Part shown: piece after piece, positions 8,352-16,163 of the stretch
Layout of the letters: every line of letters begins with the position of its first letter
Numbering within the stretch: position 1 is the stretch's first letter
Assembly (NCBI GenBank): GCA_900315835.1
Contig: ONAR01000002.1
Location: forward strand, 1 to 64,000
Direction of reading: 5' to 3'
Length of the DNA: 64,000 nucleotides
DNA from: an uncultured Prevotella sp.
GTDB taxonomy: Bacteria > Bacteroidota > Bacteroidia > Bacteroidales > Bacteroidaceae
The notes under the pieces: generated by a model
Told to the model about the DNA's origin: nothing
What the model saw: the letters and a program-made list of their open reading frames with translations, nothing else
The model's database searches: none
Made by a program: the position numbers and the translations under genes

Positions 8352-10136
8352 TTACTTGTTCTTCTCCATGTCAGCCTTCAGCTTGGCCAGCACGTCGAGG
8401 TCGCCGAGTGAAGTACCGGCTGCCACGTTGTTGATGGCGGGAGCCTCATTCTGCTTGCGGCTGTTAGCTGCATGACGACGGGGCTTCACATCATCGTGAC
8501 CCTCCTCGAAGGTACGAGAGTGGGAGAGGATGATGCGGTGGGTCTCCTTGTTGAACTCAATCACCTTGAACGGCAGTTCCTCACCCAGCTTAGCCTGTGA
8601 GCCATCCTGCTTGGTCAGATGCTTAGGTGTAGCGAAGCCTTCGCCACCCTCGTTAAGGGTGATGACTGCGCCCTTGTCCATCATCTCAGTGATCTTGCCC
8701 TCGTGAACAGTACCGGGCTGATAGAGCTCCTCGTACTTGTCCCAAGGATTCTCCTCGAGCTGCTTATGCCCGAGGCTCAGACGACGGTTCTCCTTGTCAA
8801 TCTCCAGCACTACAACGTCGATGTCGGCACCAACGGTGGTGAACTCAGAAGGATGCTTCACCTTCTTGGTCCAGCTCAGGTCAGAGATATGGATCAGGCC
8901 GTCAACGCCCTCTTCCAGTTCAACGAAGATACCGAAGTTGGTGAAGTTGCGCACCTTGGCAGTGTGCTTAGAGCCAACAGGATACTTCTGCTCGATGTTC
9001 TCCCAAGGATCTTCCTTGAGCTGCTTGATGCCGAGCGACATCTTGCGCTCCTGACGGTCGAGGCTGAGGATAACGGCCTCCACCTCGTCGCCCACGTGGA
9101 GGAACTCCTGGGCTGAACGCAGGTGCTGGCTCCAAGACATCTCGGAGACGTGAATCAGGCCCTCTACACCGGGCTGAATCTCAACGAATGCACCGTAGTC
9201 GGCGATGACAACCACCTTACCCTTCACGTGGTCACCCACCTTCAGGTTCGGGTCGAGGCTGTCCCAAGGATGCGGGGTGAGCTGCTTCACGCCGAGGGCG
9301 ATACGCTTCTTCTCCTCATCGAAGTCAAGGATAACGACCTTTATCTTCTGGTCGAGTGACACTACCTCGTGAGGATCGCTCACGCGGCCCCAAGACAAAT
9401 CGGTGATGTGAACGAGTCCGTCAACACCGCCGAGGTCAACGAACACACCGTAGGAGGTGATGTTCTTAACAGTGCCCTCGAGCACCTGACCCTTCTCAAG
9501 GTGAGAGATAATTTCTTTCTTCTGTGCTTCCAACTCAGCCTCAATGAGGGCCTTGTGAGAAACAACAACATTGCGGAACTCCTGGTTGATTTTCACAACC
9601 TTGAACTCCATGGTCTTGCCTACGAACACATCGTAGTCACGTATGGGATGGACGTCAATCTGACTGCCGGGAAGGAATGCCTCGATACCAAAGATATCAA
9701 CAATCATACCGCCCTTAGTGCGGCACTTGATGTAGCCCTGGACCACTTCGTCCTTCTCCATGGCCTCGTTAATCTTCTCCCAGCTGTTTGCCAGGCGGGC
9801 CTTCTTGTGGGAAAGGACGAGCTGACCACGCTTGTCCTCCTGGTCCTCGACATAAACTTCAACCTTGTCGCCAACCTTCAGGTCGGGATTGTAACGGAAC
9901 TCGGATGCAGGAATGATACCATCACTCTTGTAACCGATGTTGACCACCACCTCTTTCTTATCAATAGAGGTAACGGTACCCTCAACAACCTCATGCTCCT
10001 GAATCTTGTTCAGCGTGTTGTCGTAGGCTTTTTCGAGGTCTTCCTTGCTAACAGTGGAAGTGGTGCCATTTTCGAACTCATCCCAGTTGAAGTCGTCCAA
10101 TGGCTTAACGTTTTTGACGTCGTTTAAATTAGACAT
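8352..10136 (-). CDS. rpsA: 30S ribosomal protein S1
   Basis: S1 helps the 30S subunit bind and unfold mRNA. The 594-residue protein consists of consecutive S1 (OB-fold) domains, recognisable as VEGTVTSIDKKEVVVNIG, GYIKCRTKGGMIVDIFG, LEGTVKNITSYGVFVDLGG, VKGKVVVIADYGAFVEI, AKVRNFTNFGIFVEL and HEGKITEMMDKGAVITL. The last is the most divergent, and a low-complexity tail follows. Domains three to five carry the usual DGLIH(V/I)S(D/E)(L/M)SW signature. The gene stands alone, with its own -7 box at 10228-10235 and a strong terminator. Confidence 0.96.
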   Translation of the reverse strand: MSNLNDVKNVKPLDDFNWDEFENGTTSTVSKEDLEKAYDNTLNKIQEHEVVEGTVTSIDKKEVVVNIGYKSDGIIPASEFRYNPDLKVGDKVEVYVEDQEDKRGQLVLSHKKARLANSWEKINEAMEKDEVVQGYIKCRTKGGMIVDIFGIEAFLPGSQIDVHPIRDYDVFVGKTMEFKVVKINQEFRNVVVSHKALIEAELEAQKKEIISHLEKGQVLEGTVKNITSYGVFVDLGGVDGLVHITDLSWGRVSDPHEVVSLDQKIKVVILDFDEEKKRIALGVKQLTPHPWDSLDPNLKVGDHVKGKVVVIADYGAFVEIQPGVEGLIHVSEMSWSQHLRSAQEFLHVGDEVEAVILSLDRQERKMSLGIKQLKEDPWENIEQKYPVGSKHTAKVRNFTNFGIFVELEEGVDGLIHISDLSWTKKVKHPSEFTTVGADIDVVVLEIDKENRRLSLGHKQLEENPWDKYEELYQPGTVHEGKITEMMDKGAVITLNEGGEGFATPKHLTKQDGSQAKLGEELPFKVIEFNKETHRIILSHSRTFEEGHDDVKPRRHAANSRKQNEAPAINNVAAGTSLGDLDVLAKLKADMEKNK

Positions 10137-10227
10137 AAATGTAATTAAATGATTTGTTAATTAATAAAGTTTGACTTTATGTTGATTTTTTCGGGCGCAA
10201 TTATGCCTTGCGCCTTAACAACGGGTG

Positions 10228-10235
10228 CAAAGGTA
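10228..10235 (-). promoter_or_regulatory. Bacteroidetes -7 box for rpsA
   Basis: The minus strand reads TACCTTTG about 92 bp upstream of the rpsA start, which leaves an AT-rich leader of roughly 85 nt. Confidence 0.6.
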
Positions 10236-10318
10236 CTGCTTTTTTCTTGTCCTATCTTATTGAAAGACAAAGCTAATATAAATTATTAAGAATATTTAAC
10301 TCGATAGTATTGGTTTCT

Positions 10319-10352
10319 ATGTAATGGCCGTGCCTTGTGCCGGCCACTACAC
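10319..10352. repeat. Compact single-hairpin relative of the palindromic element
   Basis: An imperfect 10-bp stem (GTAATGGCCG with CGGCCACTAC) surrounds TGCCTTGTGC. It keeps the CTTGTGCCGGCCAC core and the CACTACACT end of the other copies but has no extended arm. It lies between rpsA and the porin gene. Confidence 0.65.
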
Positions 10353-10372
10353 TAACAAATGATGATAAAGAA

Positions 10373-11524
10373 TCAGAATCTGAAGTCGAGCTCACAGTCC
10401 ACCATATTATAATTATGGTTATCGCTCAACTTTTGATTGGCGCGACTCTTGTCGTTGACACGTGCATACTCGAAGTTGATTTGCAGGTTCTTGGTGATGA
10501 GATAATTGAGACCGGCCTCGTAGTAGGTCTTTGCCGTACCCCAGTCAGCAGACTCGCGATAGACGTCATAGCGTGCCTTGACATAGAGCTTTTGCTTGTT
10601 GATGGTGGCCAGGGGAGCGATGGCGAGCGCATACACACCGTCGGCCTTATTGCCGAGTGCCTCATTGACATTGGCGTTGCTCAGATCGGCATTCGTCTTA
10701 TGCGTTGCAGAGAAGGCCTTACCCGTGGAGTGAATGTATTCCGAGCGCAGCGTCCAGTCGTTGGCCTTATATTCAGCAGAGAAGGCATAGCGATGCTGCG
10801 GAAGCTTGCGCAAGCCTTTGTGGTCCACGCCCTGCTCATCAGTCCATGAGCCCTTGCGCGAATAAGATCCTTCCCAACCAAACGCACCGATGCGCAGGCC
10901 CTTGATGGGCATCACCCAAACGCCGCCGATAATATCCTTTTGCTCATCGACATCTTTCGTGTTGATGCCCTGGCCATTGTACACGCCAATCTGATAATGG
11001 AGGAGGTAGCGGCCGTTGTTGTTCTTAAGGAAGTCGCCCTGCAGTTGCACACCGATGTCACGGCCATTGCTGGCTACGCAGCCGTCACGGTCAGAGAAAC
11101 CAGCCAACTTACTCACGTTCTGGCTATATGCCATGAAGCCCTGGTCGATAGGGTTCATCGGATTTTCAAAGGTGAAGGCACGCTTGAATTGTCCAGCCTT
11201 AATCTTTAAGAAATCAAAGTGTTGCCACTCTGCAAACGCATCAACAAGCCGAATGCCCTGCGTCAAGTCAGCCGTATTGCCATTGTACTGAAACTGAACG
11301 CGAGCGGCCCAATCCTTGGCGGGCTGTGCGTCGATGATGACACGTCCGAGTCGAATATTGAAGCTGTTGGCTTTGGCGCCTTCCTGACTGGTGTATTGAT
11401 ACTGTCCCATGGCATAGCCTGAGAGTTTGAACATCTTGAGCCATGCGGGTAACTCGTCTCCGGCCTGGGCAGAAAGCATCATGCATGCTGCAGCCATCAC
11501 AGCGAATAGTCTTTTTCTTACCAT
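10373..11524 (-). CDS. Outer-membrane porin of the phosphate-selective O/P type
   Basis: The 383-residue product starts with a signal peptide (MVRKRLFAVMAAACMMLSAQA) and then reads as amphipathic beta strands rich in aromatic residues, ending DCELDFRF with a C-terminal Phe typical of outer-membrane barrels. LGRVIIDAQPAKDWAARVQFQY and the FLKIKAGQFKRAFTFEN block near residues 100-125 match the OprO/OprP-like porin family (PF07396). True substrate specificity cannot be told from sequence. It stands alone, with a -7 box at 11604-11611 and a 19-bp direct repeat in its leader. Confidence 0.85.
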   Translation of the reverse strand: MVRKRLFAVMAAACMMLSAQAGDELPAWLKMFKLSGYAMGQYQYTSQEGAKANSFNIRLGRVIIDAQPAKDWAARVQFQYNGNTADLTQGIRLVDAFAEWQHFDFLKIKAGQFKRAFTFENPMNPIDQGFMAYSQNVSKLAGFSDRDGCVASNGRDIGVQLQGDFLKNNNGRYLLHYQIGVYNGQGINTKDVDEQKDIIGGVWVMPIKGLRIGAFGWEGSYSRKGSWTDEQGVDHKGLRKLPQHRYAFSAEYKANDWTLRSEYIHSTGKAFSATHKTNADLSNANVNEALGNKADGVYALAIAPLATINKQKLYVKARYDVYRESADWGTAKTYYEAGLNYLITKNLQINFEYARVNDKSRANQKLSDNHNYNMVDCELDFRF

Positions 11525-11540
11525 ACTTTATAAGAATTAT

Positions 11541-11592
11541 GTGATTAGATAATTGTTTATTAATTAGAATTGCGTGATTAGATAACTGTTTA
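11541..11592. repeat. 19-bp direct repeat in the porin leader
   Basis: GTGATTAGATAATTGTTTA at 11541-11559 recurs as GTGATTAGATAACTGTTTA at 11574-11592 with one mismatch and a 33-bp period. Both copies lie between the porin start and its -7 box, so they are transcribed as part of the leader. Confidence 0.75.
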
Positions 11593-11603
11593 AATGTTTG
11601 TTG

Positions 11604-11611
11604 CAAAATTA
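11604..11611 (-). promoter_or_regulatory. Bacteroidetes -7 box for the porin gene
   Basis: The minus strand reads TAATTTTG. A TTGG lies about 17 nt further upstream and could act as the -33 element, slightly closer than usual. Confidence 0.55.
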
Positions 11612-11664
11612 ATAAAAAACGTGAATACCAATCGCATCTACCGCAAAAAAATGCATGATTTATT

Positions 11665-11694
11665 TTGCCAATACAGATAAAAGCCCTAACTTTG
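11665..11694 (+). promoter_or_regulatory. Complete Bacteroidetes promoter for tRNA-Pro
   Basis: TTG at 11665-11667 is followed after exactly 19 nt by TAACTTTG at 11687-11694. Transcription would start near 11699, about 90 nt before the mature tRNA. Confidence 0.75.
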
Positions 11695-11780
11695 CGCACG
11701 CTTAGCCCAAAGCCCAGTATGATCCAGTTTAGCCATAAGCTATGCATGATCCAGTTTAGCCGTAAGCCAAGCATGATTCA
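11692..11780 (+). repeat. 27-bp tandem repeat in the tRNA-Pro leader
   Basis: Two well-conserved 27-bp units start at 11719 and 11746 (both begin ATGATCCAGTTTAGCC). A degenerate unit precedes them from 11692 and a truncated one follows at 11773. They fill the space between the promoter and the tRNA 5' end. Confidence 0.8.
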
Positions 11781-11790
11781 TCTTTTGAAG

Positions 11791-11864
11791 CGGGGTGTAG
11801 CGCAGTCCGGTAGCGCTCCTGGTTTGGGACCAGGTGGTCGCAGGTTCGAATCCTGTCGCCCCGA
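11791..11864 (+). tRNA. tRNA-Pro (anticodon TGG)
   Basis: All arms can be drawn. The acceptor stem CGGGGTG pairs with CGCCCCG, with one G-T pair. The D stem is GCGC/GCGC. The anticodon stem CCTGG/CCAGG encloses loop TTTGGGA with anticodon TGG. The T arm is GCAGG-TTCGAAT-CCTGT. CCA is not encoded. Confidence 0.97.
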
Positions 11865-11870
11865 CATAAC

Positions 11871-11912
11871 AAAAATGTCGAGTTGTTGGTTTTCAGCAAC
11901 TTGACATTTTGC
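11871..11912 (+). terminator. Terminator hairpin after tRNA-Pro
   Basis: AAAATGTC followed by AGTTG pairs with CAACT and GACATTTT across a short loop, with one bulged base on each side. T-rich sequence follows. It lies 6 nt after the tRNA. Confidence 0.75.
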
Positions 11913-11920
11913 ATTTTGGC

Positions 11921-11942
11921 GCGTGCACAACGCGTGCACAAC
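11921..11942. repeat. 11-bp tandem duplication next to tRNA-Pro
   Basis: GCGTGCACAAC occurs twice back to back. tRNA 3' ends are common integration sites, so this could be an old attachment-site scar, but no integrase is present. Confidence 0.5.
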
Positions 11943-12133
11943 ATCTCCAACTTAACAAAATAGCAATGCTCCTCTCTTTATTGGCATACTTGGCAACTTG
12001 CCAGTGAAAGTGTGTAAGAAAAGAAAGGTTAGGCCGTCCACAGAAGTCCCAAGAGACATAGTACAAAAATATCAAGACTCAGAATTAAACCTTCACGATA
12101 CTCTGACGTCATAATGATAAAACAGAGATAGCT

Positions 12134-12553
12134 ATGGAAAAAGACGAGAAATTCATACTGTCTAATTATGGCAAAGAAAACCATTTCAAGGTGCCGGAAG
12201 GCTACTTTGAGGCTTTCGATGAAAAGCTGTTGCACAACCTTCCACATATAGACATGCAACCCGGCAATGCCAAGGTTGAAAAGCCTTTGGCTAAGGTAGT
12301 CGCGATGCCACACCGCTCTGGTAGGATCGTAGCGCTGTGGCGCACCATTATCAGTGCGGCGGCAGGCGTTTGTGTGGCAATCCTAACACTGCAGGGCTTG
12401 CTGAAACAGGGAGGAGAGCATCACGCCAATCATTATGTCAGCACCGAAATGGTCAACAGCGACGTGTCATTGAGCGCCAATATGGATGCGCTGTTCGATT
12501 ATACGATGACTGATGCCGACGATATGTATGCTTACATGTCGAATGCGCGGTAA
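12134..12553 (+). CDS. Single-span anti-sigma-like protein without adjacent sigma gene
   Basis: This 139-residue protein opens with a short cytoplasmic part containing the motif HFKVPEGYFEAF at about residues 17-28, a signature I associate with small Bacteroidales proteins encoded directly after ECF sigma factors. A transmembrane segment (TIISAAAGVCVAILTLQGLL, about 71-90) and a short extracytoplasmic tail follow. An anti-sigma or sigma-associated role is inferred from this pattern only. The usual upstream sigma gene is missing; instead there are about 260 bp back to tRNA-Pro. A Spy-like gene follows, which is the common third member. Confidence 0.7.
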   Translation: MEKDEKFILSNYGKENHFKVPEGYFEAFDEKLLHNLPHIDMQPGNAKVEKPLAKVVAMPHRSGRIVALWRTIISAAAGVCVAILTLQGLLKQGGEHHANHYVSTEMVNSDVSLSANMDALFDYTMTDADDMYAYMSNAR

Positions 12554-12612
12554 ACACCCAACAGTTTCTATATATAATATAATGTGTCAGTCCAACTAAA
12601 ACGTATATCATT

Positions 12613-13044
12613 TTGAGAAAGTTCATAATCTTTTTACTCATCTCATTCGTCTCATTGCATGCTGCATGTCAGCCACCAGGCGGATTCAATCCGCAGCAGT
12701 TTGAGAAAGACCTGCAGCAGTTCATTATCCAGCAAGCAGGTCTGACGCCCTATGAGAGTGCAAAGTTCTTTCCGCTGTTTGAAGAGATGCAGAAGAAGCA
12801 GCGCAAGCTGTTCGATGAAATGCGATTCATTCGTTTTGTCAATACCGATGACGACAAGGCTTCGCTCAATGCCATCAAGAAAATGGATGAGGTTGACCTT
12901 GAGATGAAAAAAATACAGCAGCAATACCACACCAAGTTCTGCAAGATATTGCCTGCTGGTAAGGTGCTCAAGATCATTCAAGCCGACGAGAAGTTCCACC
13001 GCCGTACATTCAAGCGCTTCGTAAAATCTCACGACAAACGTTGA
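12613..13044 (+). CDS. Spy/CpxP-like periplasmic protein
   Basis: The 143-residue product begins at a TTG and has a signal peptide (RKFIIFLLISFVSLHA). The mature part is charged and helical: FEKDLQQFIIQQAGLTPYESAKFFPLFEEMQKKQRKLFDEMR, then another long helix. The LTPYES...FFPLFEEMQ pattern resembles the LTxxQ helical proteins of the Spy/CpxP type, which act as periplasmic chaperones or stress sensors in other bacteria; in this group the role is not established. It lies 59 bp after the anti-sigma-like gene and is probably in its operon. Confidence 0.68.
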   Translation: MRKFIIFLLISFVSLHAACQPPGGFNPQQFEKDLQQFIIQQAGLTPYESAKFFPLFEEMQKKQRKLFDEMRFIRFVNTDDDKASLNAIKKMDEVDLEMKKIQQQYHTKFCKILPAGKVLKIIQADEKFHRRTFKRFVKSHDKR

Positions 13045-13082
13045 ATTTTCAGGAGAGAGGGAGTATAGTCCATATTTTTTAG

Positions 13083-13090
13083 TAACTTTG
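13083..13090 (+). promoter_or_regulatory. Bacteroidetes -7 box for the glycosyltransferase pair
   Basis: The sequence TAACTTTG ends 10 bp before the ATG at 13101, which would give a very short leader. Confidence 0.55.
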
Positions 13091-13100
13091 TGGCATTGCT

Positions 13101-14057
13101 ATGAACAACGAGCTTAACATCAGTTTTATAGTGACTGCCTACAACCTGCCGGCATCACTGTTGGAAGCATGCCTCAAAAGCATTTTCGCTTTGTCACTGA
13201 GCGAGAATGAATATGAGGTCATTGTAGTTGATGATGGGTCAAAGGAACCGGTCATCAACGGCATTAGTGACTATGCCGACCGCATCGTTTACGTGCGACA
13301 GCCTCATAGCGGTCTTTCTGGGGCGCGCAACCGAGGCTTGGACTATGCCAGGGGAGAATATATCCAGTTTGTGGATGGTGACGATTGTCTTGTACAAGCT
13401 CCTTACGAGCATTGCCTTGACTTTCTGCGGTTTCATCAGCCTATCGATATGGTAATGTTTCATTTTACAGTCAATACCAGCCATAAATTCTCCACTTCTT
13501 ACAAAGGACCTATGACAGGAGTTGACCTTATGCGAAACAACAATATTCACGGTTCGGCATGTGGATATATCTTTCGGAAGAGTTTGGTCGATGACTTGCG
13601 CTTTACAAAGGGCATCGCACATGAAGATGAGGAGTTTACACCTCAGCTCTTGCTCAAGGCGCAATCTGTCTACGCAACATCGGCCGAGGCATATTTCTAC
13701 CGCCAGCGACGTGGATCTATCATGCACAAGCAGACCAAAGAGCACATCGACAAGCGCATGGATGATGTCTTCAATATCATTATACGTCTGAACAATATTG
13801 CCGTTCAGGAGACTGCCGACCATCGGGAGGCACTCACCCGACGTGTGGCTCAGTTGTCTATGGACTATCTCTATAACATCATCCACCTGACGCACAGTGG
13901 GGACCGACTCAACGAGGCTATCAACGCACTGCAGCGAGAGGGCCTCTATCCCTTGCCCGACAAGGCTTATACCCGCAAATATCAGCTGTTCCGCAAACTG
14001 ATACAGCACAAATACGGCCGTAAGATGTTGTTGATATCCAGCTCATTGCTTCCCTAA
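13101..14057 (+). CDS. Glycosyltransferase family 2
   Basis: The 318-residue protein has the GT-A fold signatures of GT2: ISFIVTAYNLPASLL at the N terminus, VIVVDDGSKEP near residues 40-50, PHSGLSGARNRGLDYARGEY near 68-87 and the DXD-type QFVDGDDCL near 89-97. It would transfer a sugar from a nucleotide-activated donor to an acceptor that cannot be predicted. No transmembrane segment is obvious. It is followed 19 bp later by a GT-B type transferase, suggesting a two-step addition in a surface glycan. Confidence 0.9.
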   Translation: MNNELNISFIVTAYNLPASLLEACLKSIFALSLSENEYEVIVVDDGSKEPVINGISDYADRIVYVRQPHSGLSGARNRGLDYARGEYIQFVDGDDCLVQAPYEHCLDFLRFHQPIDMVMFHFTVNTSHKFSTSYKGPMTGVDLMRNNNIHGSACGYIFRKSLVDDLRFTKGIAHEDEEFTPQLLLKAQSVYATSAEAYFYRQRRGSIMHKQTKEHIDKRMDDVFNIIIRLNNIAVQETADHREALTRRVAQLSMDYLYNIIHLTHSGDRLNEAINALQREGLYPLPDKAYTRKYQLFRKLIQHKYGRKMLLISSSLLP

Positions 14058-14076
14058 TCTTTCTCCAAAGACCATC

Positions 14077-15192
14077 ATGAAAATATTGCTTTTAGGTGAA
14101 TATAGTAATGTGCATGCCACATTGGCTGCTGGTCTGCGACAGTTAGGCCATGAGGTCGTAGTGGCGAGCAACGGCGACTTTTGGAAAAATTACCCGCGCG
14201 ACATCGATTTGAAAAGGGCTCCCGGATATTGGGGCGGCATTAAGTTGGAACTAAAAGTGCTGTCATGTCTGCCCCATTGGCGTGGTTTCGACGTGGTGCA
14301 GCTCATCAATCCAATATTCCTTGAATTGAAGGCTGAACGCCTCTTCAATATTTACCGTTATCTGCGTCGCCATAATGGCAGCATGTTTCTCGGTGCCTAT
14401 GGAATGGATTACTATTGGGTGCATGAGAACATCACGCGTAAGCCCCTGCGCTACAGCGACTTCAACTTCGGCGACAAACTGCGGGAGGATCATGTGGCAA
14501 TGGTCGAGCGGCGCGACTGGATGGGTACAGCCAAGGAGCAGCTCAATAGAATGATTGCAGAGGATTGTGATGGTATCATAGCCGGACTCTACGAATATTG
14601 GGCCTGCTACCAGCCGCTTTTCCCTGACAAGACGATTTTCATCCCGTTCCCCATCCGTCCAAACAATGGACCGATGGTCGGCGAAACCGTTCACCAGCCT
14701 TTGCGCATTTTCATCGGAATCAGCTGCAACCGCAGCGCCTACAAGGGTACCGATGTCATGCTGGCAGCCGCGCAGGCCGTAAAAAGGGCTTACCCCGACA
14801 AAGTTGAGCTACGGGTGGTAGAGGGAGTGCCGTTCAACGAATACATACGTCAGATGCACAACTCCGACGTCATCCTTGACCAGCTCTACAGCTATACGCC
14901 AGCAATGAATGCGTTGGAAGCAATGAACCAGGGCATCGTGGTCGTAGGCGGTGGAGAACCGGAAAACTATGCTATTCTAAACGAGAAGGAACTGCGGCCA
15001 ATCATCAATGTCCTTCCCAGCTACGACAGTGTGTATCAGCAGTTAAGCCTGTTGGCACTGCATCCCGAGAGAGTGGCTGAACTCAAGCGGCAGGGTAGGG
15101 TTTATATCAACCGACATCACGACTATATAAAGGTGGCACGGCAGTATGAGACACTCTATCTGCAACATCTGAAGAAAAAAAGTGGCGAATAG
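14077..15192 (+). CDS. GT-B fold glycosyltransferase (GT4-like)
   Basis: The 371-residue protein begins MKILLLGEYSNVHATLAAGL, the usual Rossmann start of GT-B transferases. It has a C-terminal donor-binding half: IFIGISCNRSAYKGTDVML near 213-231, and SDVILDQLYSYTPAMNALEAMNQGIVVVGGGEPE, a variant of the GT4 region that includes the E-x7-E-like loop. Sequence similarity to named families is modest, so the acceptor and sugar are unknown. It shares its operon with the GT2 gene. A separate promoter follows for the next gene. Confidence 0.82.
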   Translation: MKILLLGEYSNVHATLAAGLRQLGHEVVVASNGDFWKNYPRDIDLKRAPGYWGGIKLELKVLSCLPHWRGFDVVQLINPIFLELKAERLFNIYRYLRRHNGSMFLGAYGMDYYWVHENITRKPLRYSDFNFGDKLREDHVAMVERRDWMGTAKEQLNRMIAEDCDGIIAGLYEYWACYQPLFPDKTIFIPFPIRPNNGPMVGETVHQPLRIFIGISCNRSAYKGTDVMLAAAQAVKRAYPDKVELRVVEGVPFNEYIRQMHNSDVILDQLYSYTPAMNALEAMNQGIVVVGGGEPENYAILNEKELRPIINVLPSYDSVYQQLSLLALHPERVAELKRQGRVYINRHHDYIKVARQYETLYLQHLKKKSGE

Positions 15193-15193
15193 T

Positions 15194-15223
15194 TTGCAGA
15201 TTATGAATTTATAATTACTTTTG
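15194..15223 (+). promoter_or_regulatory. Complete Bacteroidetes promoter for the acidic-tail protein
   Basis: TTG at 15194-15196 and TACTTTTG at 15216-15223 are separated by exactly 19 nt, matching the consensus. Confidence 0.75.
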
Positions 15224-15244
15224 CAGCATATAAATCAACACATC

Positions 15245-16075
15245 ATGAAGAATAAGAAAGCTGTTTCTTTGAAGACTCTAACCAAGGGTAACGTATGGGA
15301 TATTCAAGAGAACGACGTCTTCCGCATGTGGGAGGCCGCTGAACACGACGCCGACCTCAAGGACAATATACGTCGCTACACCGACATTATCCGCAGCGCA
15401 TTCGAAGTAGAGGAAGTCAAAGTAGATAAACCGGAAATCATTAAGAAATATGAGGACCGTGGTTTCAAGGTCGGTATGATTAAGCTCAACCCCAACGCTG
15501 AGGAAAAGCAAAAAATTGCCATAAAGAAGCGCGCCATCATGCGTGTGACTGACCTGACGTACGAGAACATCCGTCATATCTCTGCCTCAAAACTGGTTGA
15601 GGTGCTTGAGCGCAATTTCGGTGGTGGATGGGAGTCGCTTCCGCAAAGCGTTCAAGACATCATTGAGAGTGGCTTCGATGTCTCGACCACCACGCTGCCT
15701 GCCAATCGCCTGCATAAAGCCGGTGGCCTTTATGAGAAAAAGAAGGCCGACGGATATGAGGTGCTTGAAATCCCCAAAGGCACCTGGATTGAGGCTATCT
15801 TTGTAAAGGAAAAGCCCGAGATTGAGGACAAGCCTGTCGTACAACCGTATGATGATGAAGATGACGACATCAACGCTGACCGCGAAGAGGGCGATAACGA
15901 CGCCGACTTCAATGACAATGATACGGATAAGAACGATGAGGCAAACGACGATGACGACGACACCTTCGACGACGACAAGTTGACTGAGGAGAGTTATCGT
16001 ACTACCTACGAGACCAGCCCTGACGAACTCAATTATGAGGCTGAGGAAATCAGCGACGACGAGGGTGATTACTAA
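15245..16075 (+). CDS. Unknown protein with a long acidic C-terminal tail
   Basis: I do not recognise this 276-residue protein. The start at 15245 (MKNKKAVSLKTLTKG) was chosen because the promoter box ends at 15223. The first 200 residues are a mixed alpha/beta sequence rich in Lys and Glu, with no signal peptide or membrane segment. The segment around 25-70 (MWEAAEHDADLKDNIRRYTDII) is predicted helical. From about residue 202 the protein becomes a disordered acidic tail with runs of Asp (for example five in a row) and no basic residues for long stretches. Such tails occur in histone-like chaperones and in DNA-mimicking or nucleic-acid-regulating proteins, but no function is claimed. It has its own promoter and terminator. 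Confidence 0.75.
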   Translation: MKNKKAVSLKTLTKGNVWDIQENDVFRMWEAAEHDADLKDNIRRYTDIIRSAFEVEEVKVDKPEIIKKYEDRGFKVGMIKLNPNAEEKQKIAIKKRAIMRVTDLTYENIRHISASKLVEVLERNFGGGWESLPQSVQDIIESGFDVSTTTLPANRLHKAGGLYEKKKADGYEVLEIPKGTWIEAIFVKEKPEIEDKPVVQPYDDEDDDINADREEGDNDADFNDNDTDKNDEANDDDDDTFDDDKLTEESYRTTYETSPDELNYEAEEISDDEGDY

Positions 16076-16111
16076 GCCTTTGATAGAATCATTCTAATCC
16101 AATAAGAAATC

Positions 16112-16156
16112 AATGCCCACGAATGAAACATACAACGGTTTTCATTCGTGGGCATT
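16112..16156. terminator. Bidirectional terminator with a perfect 17-bp stem
   Basis: AATGCCCACGAATGAAA pairs perfectly with TTTCATTCGTGGGCATT across an 11-nt loop. It lies between the convergent acidic-tail gene and the PP2C-TruA gene and is flanked by A/T-rich sequence. Confidence 0.85.
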
Positions 16157-16163
16157 CTCATAC

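Noticed and set aside
11268-11774. Minus-strand frame extending past the porin start
   Set aside because: It reads the porin 5' end in another frame and then the 27-bp leader repeats, which create a repeated LNWI pattern by chance.
11756-11950. Minus-strand frame across the tRNA (GDRIRTCDHLVPNQ)
   Set aside because: This is the well-known false translation of the antisense of a tRNA gene.
11990-12112. Possible sigma-factor remnant upstream of the anti-sigma-like gene
   Set aside because: The short forward frame (ending HDTLTS) shows no region 2 or region 4 similarity, so no pseudogene is claimed.
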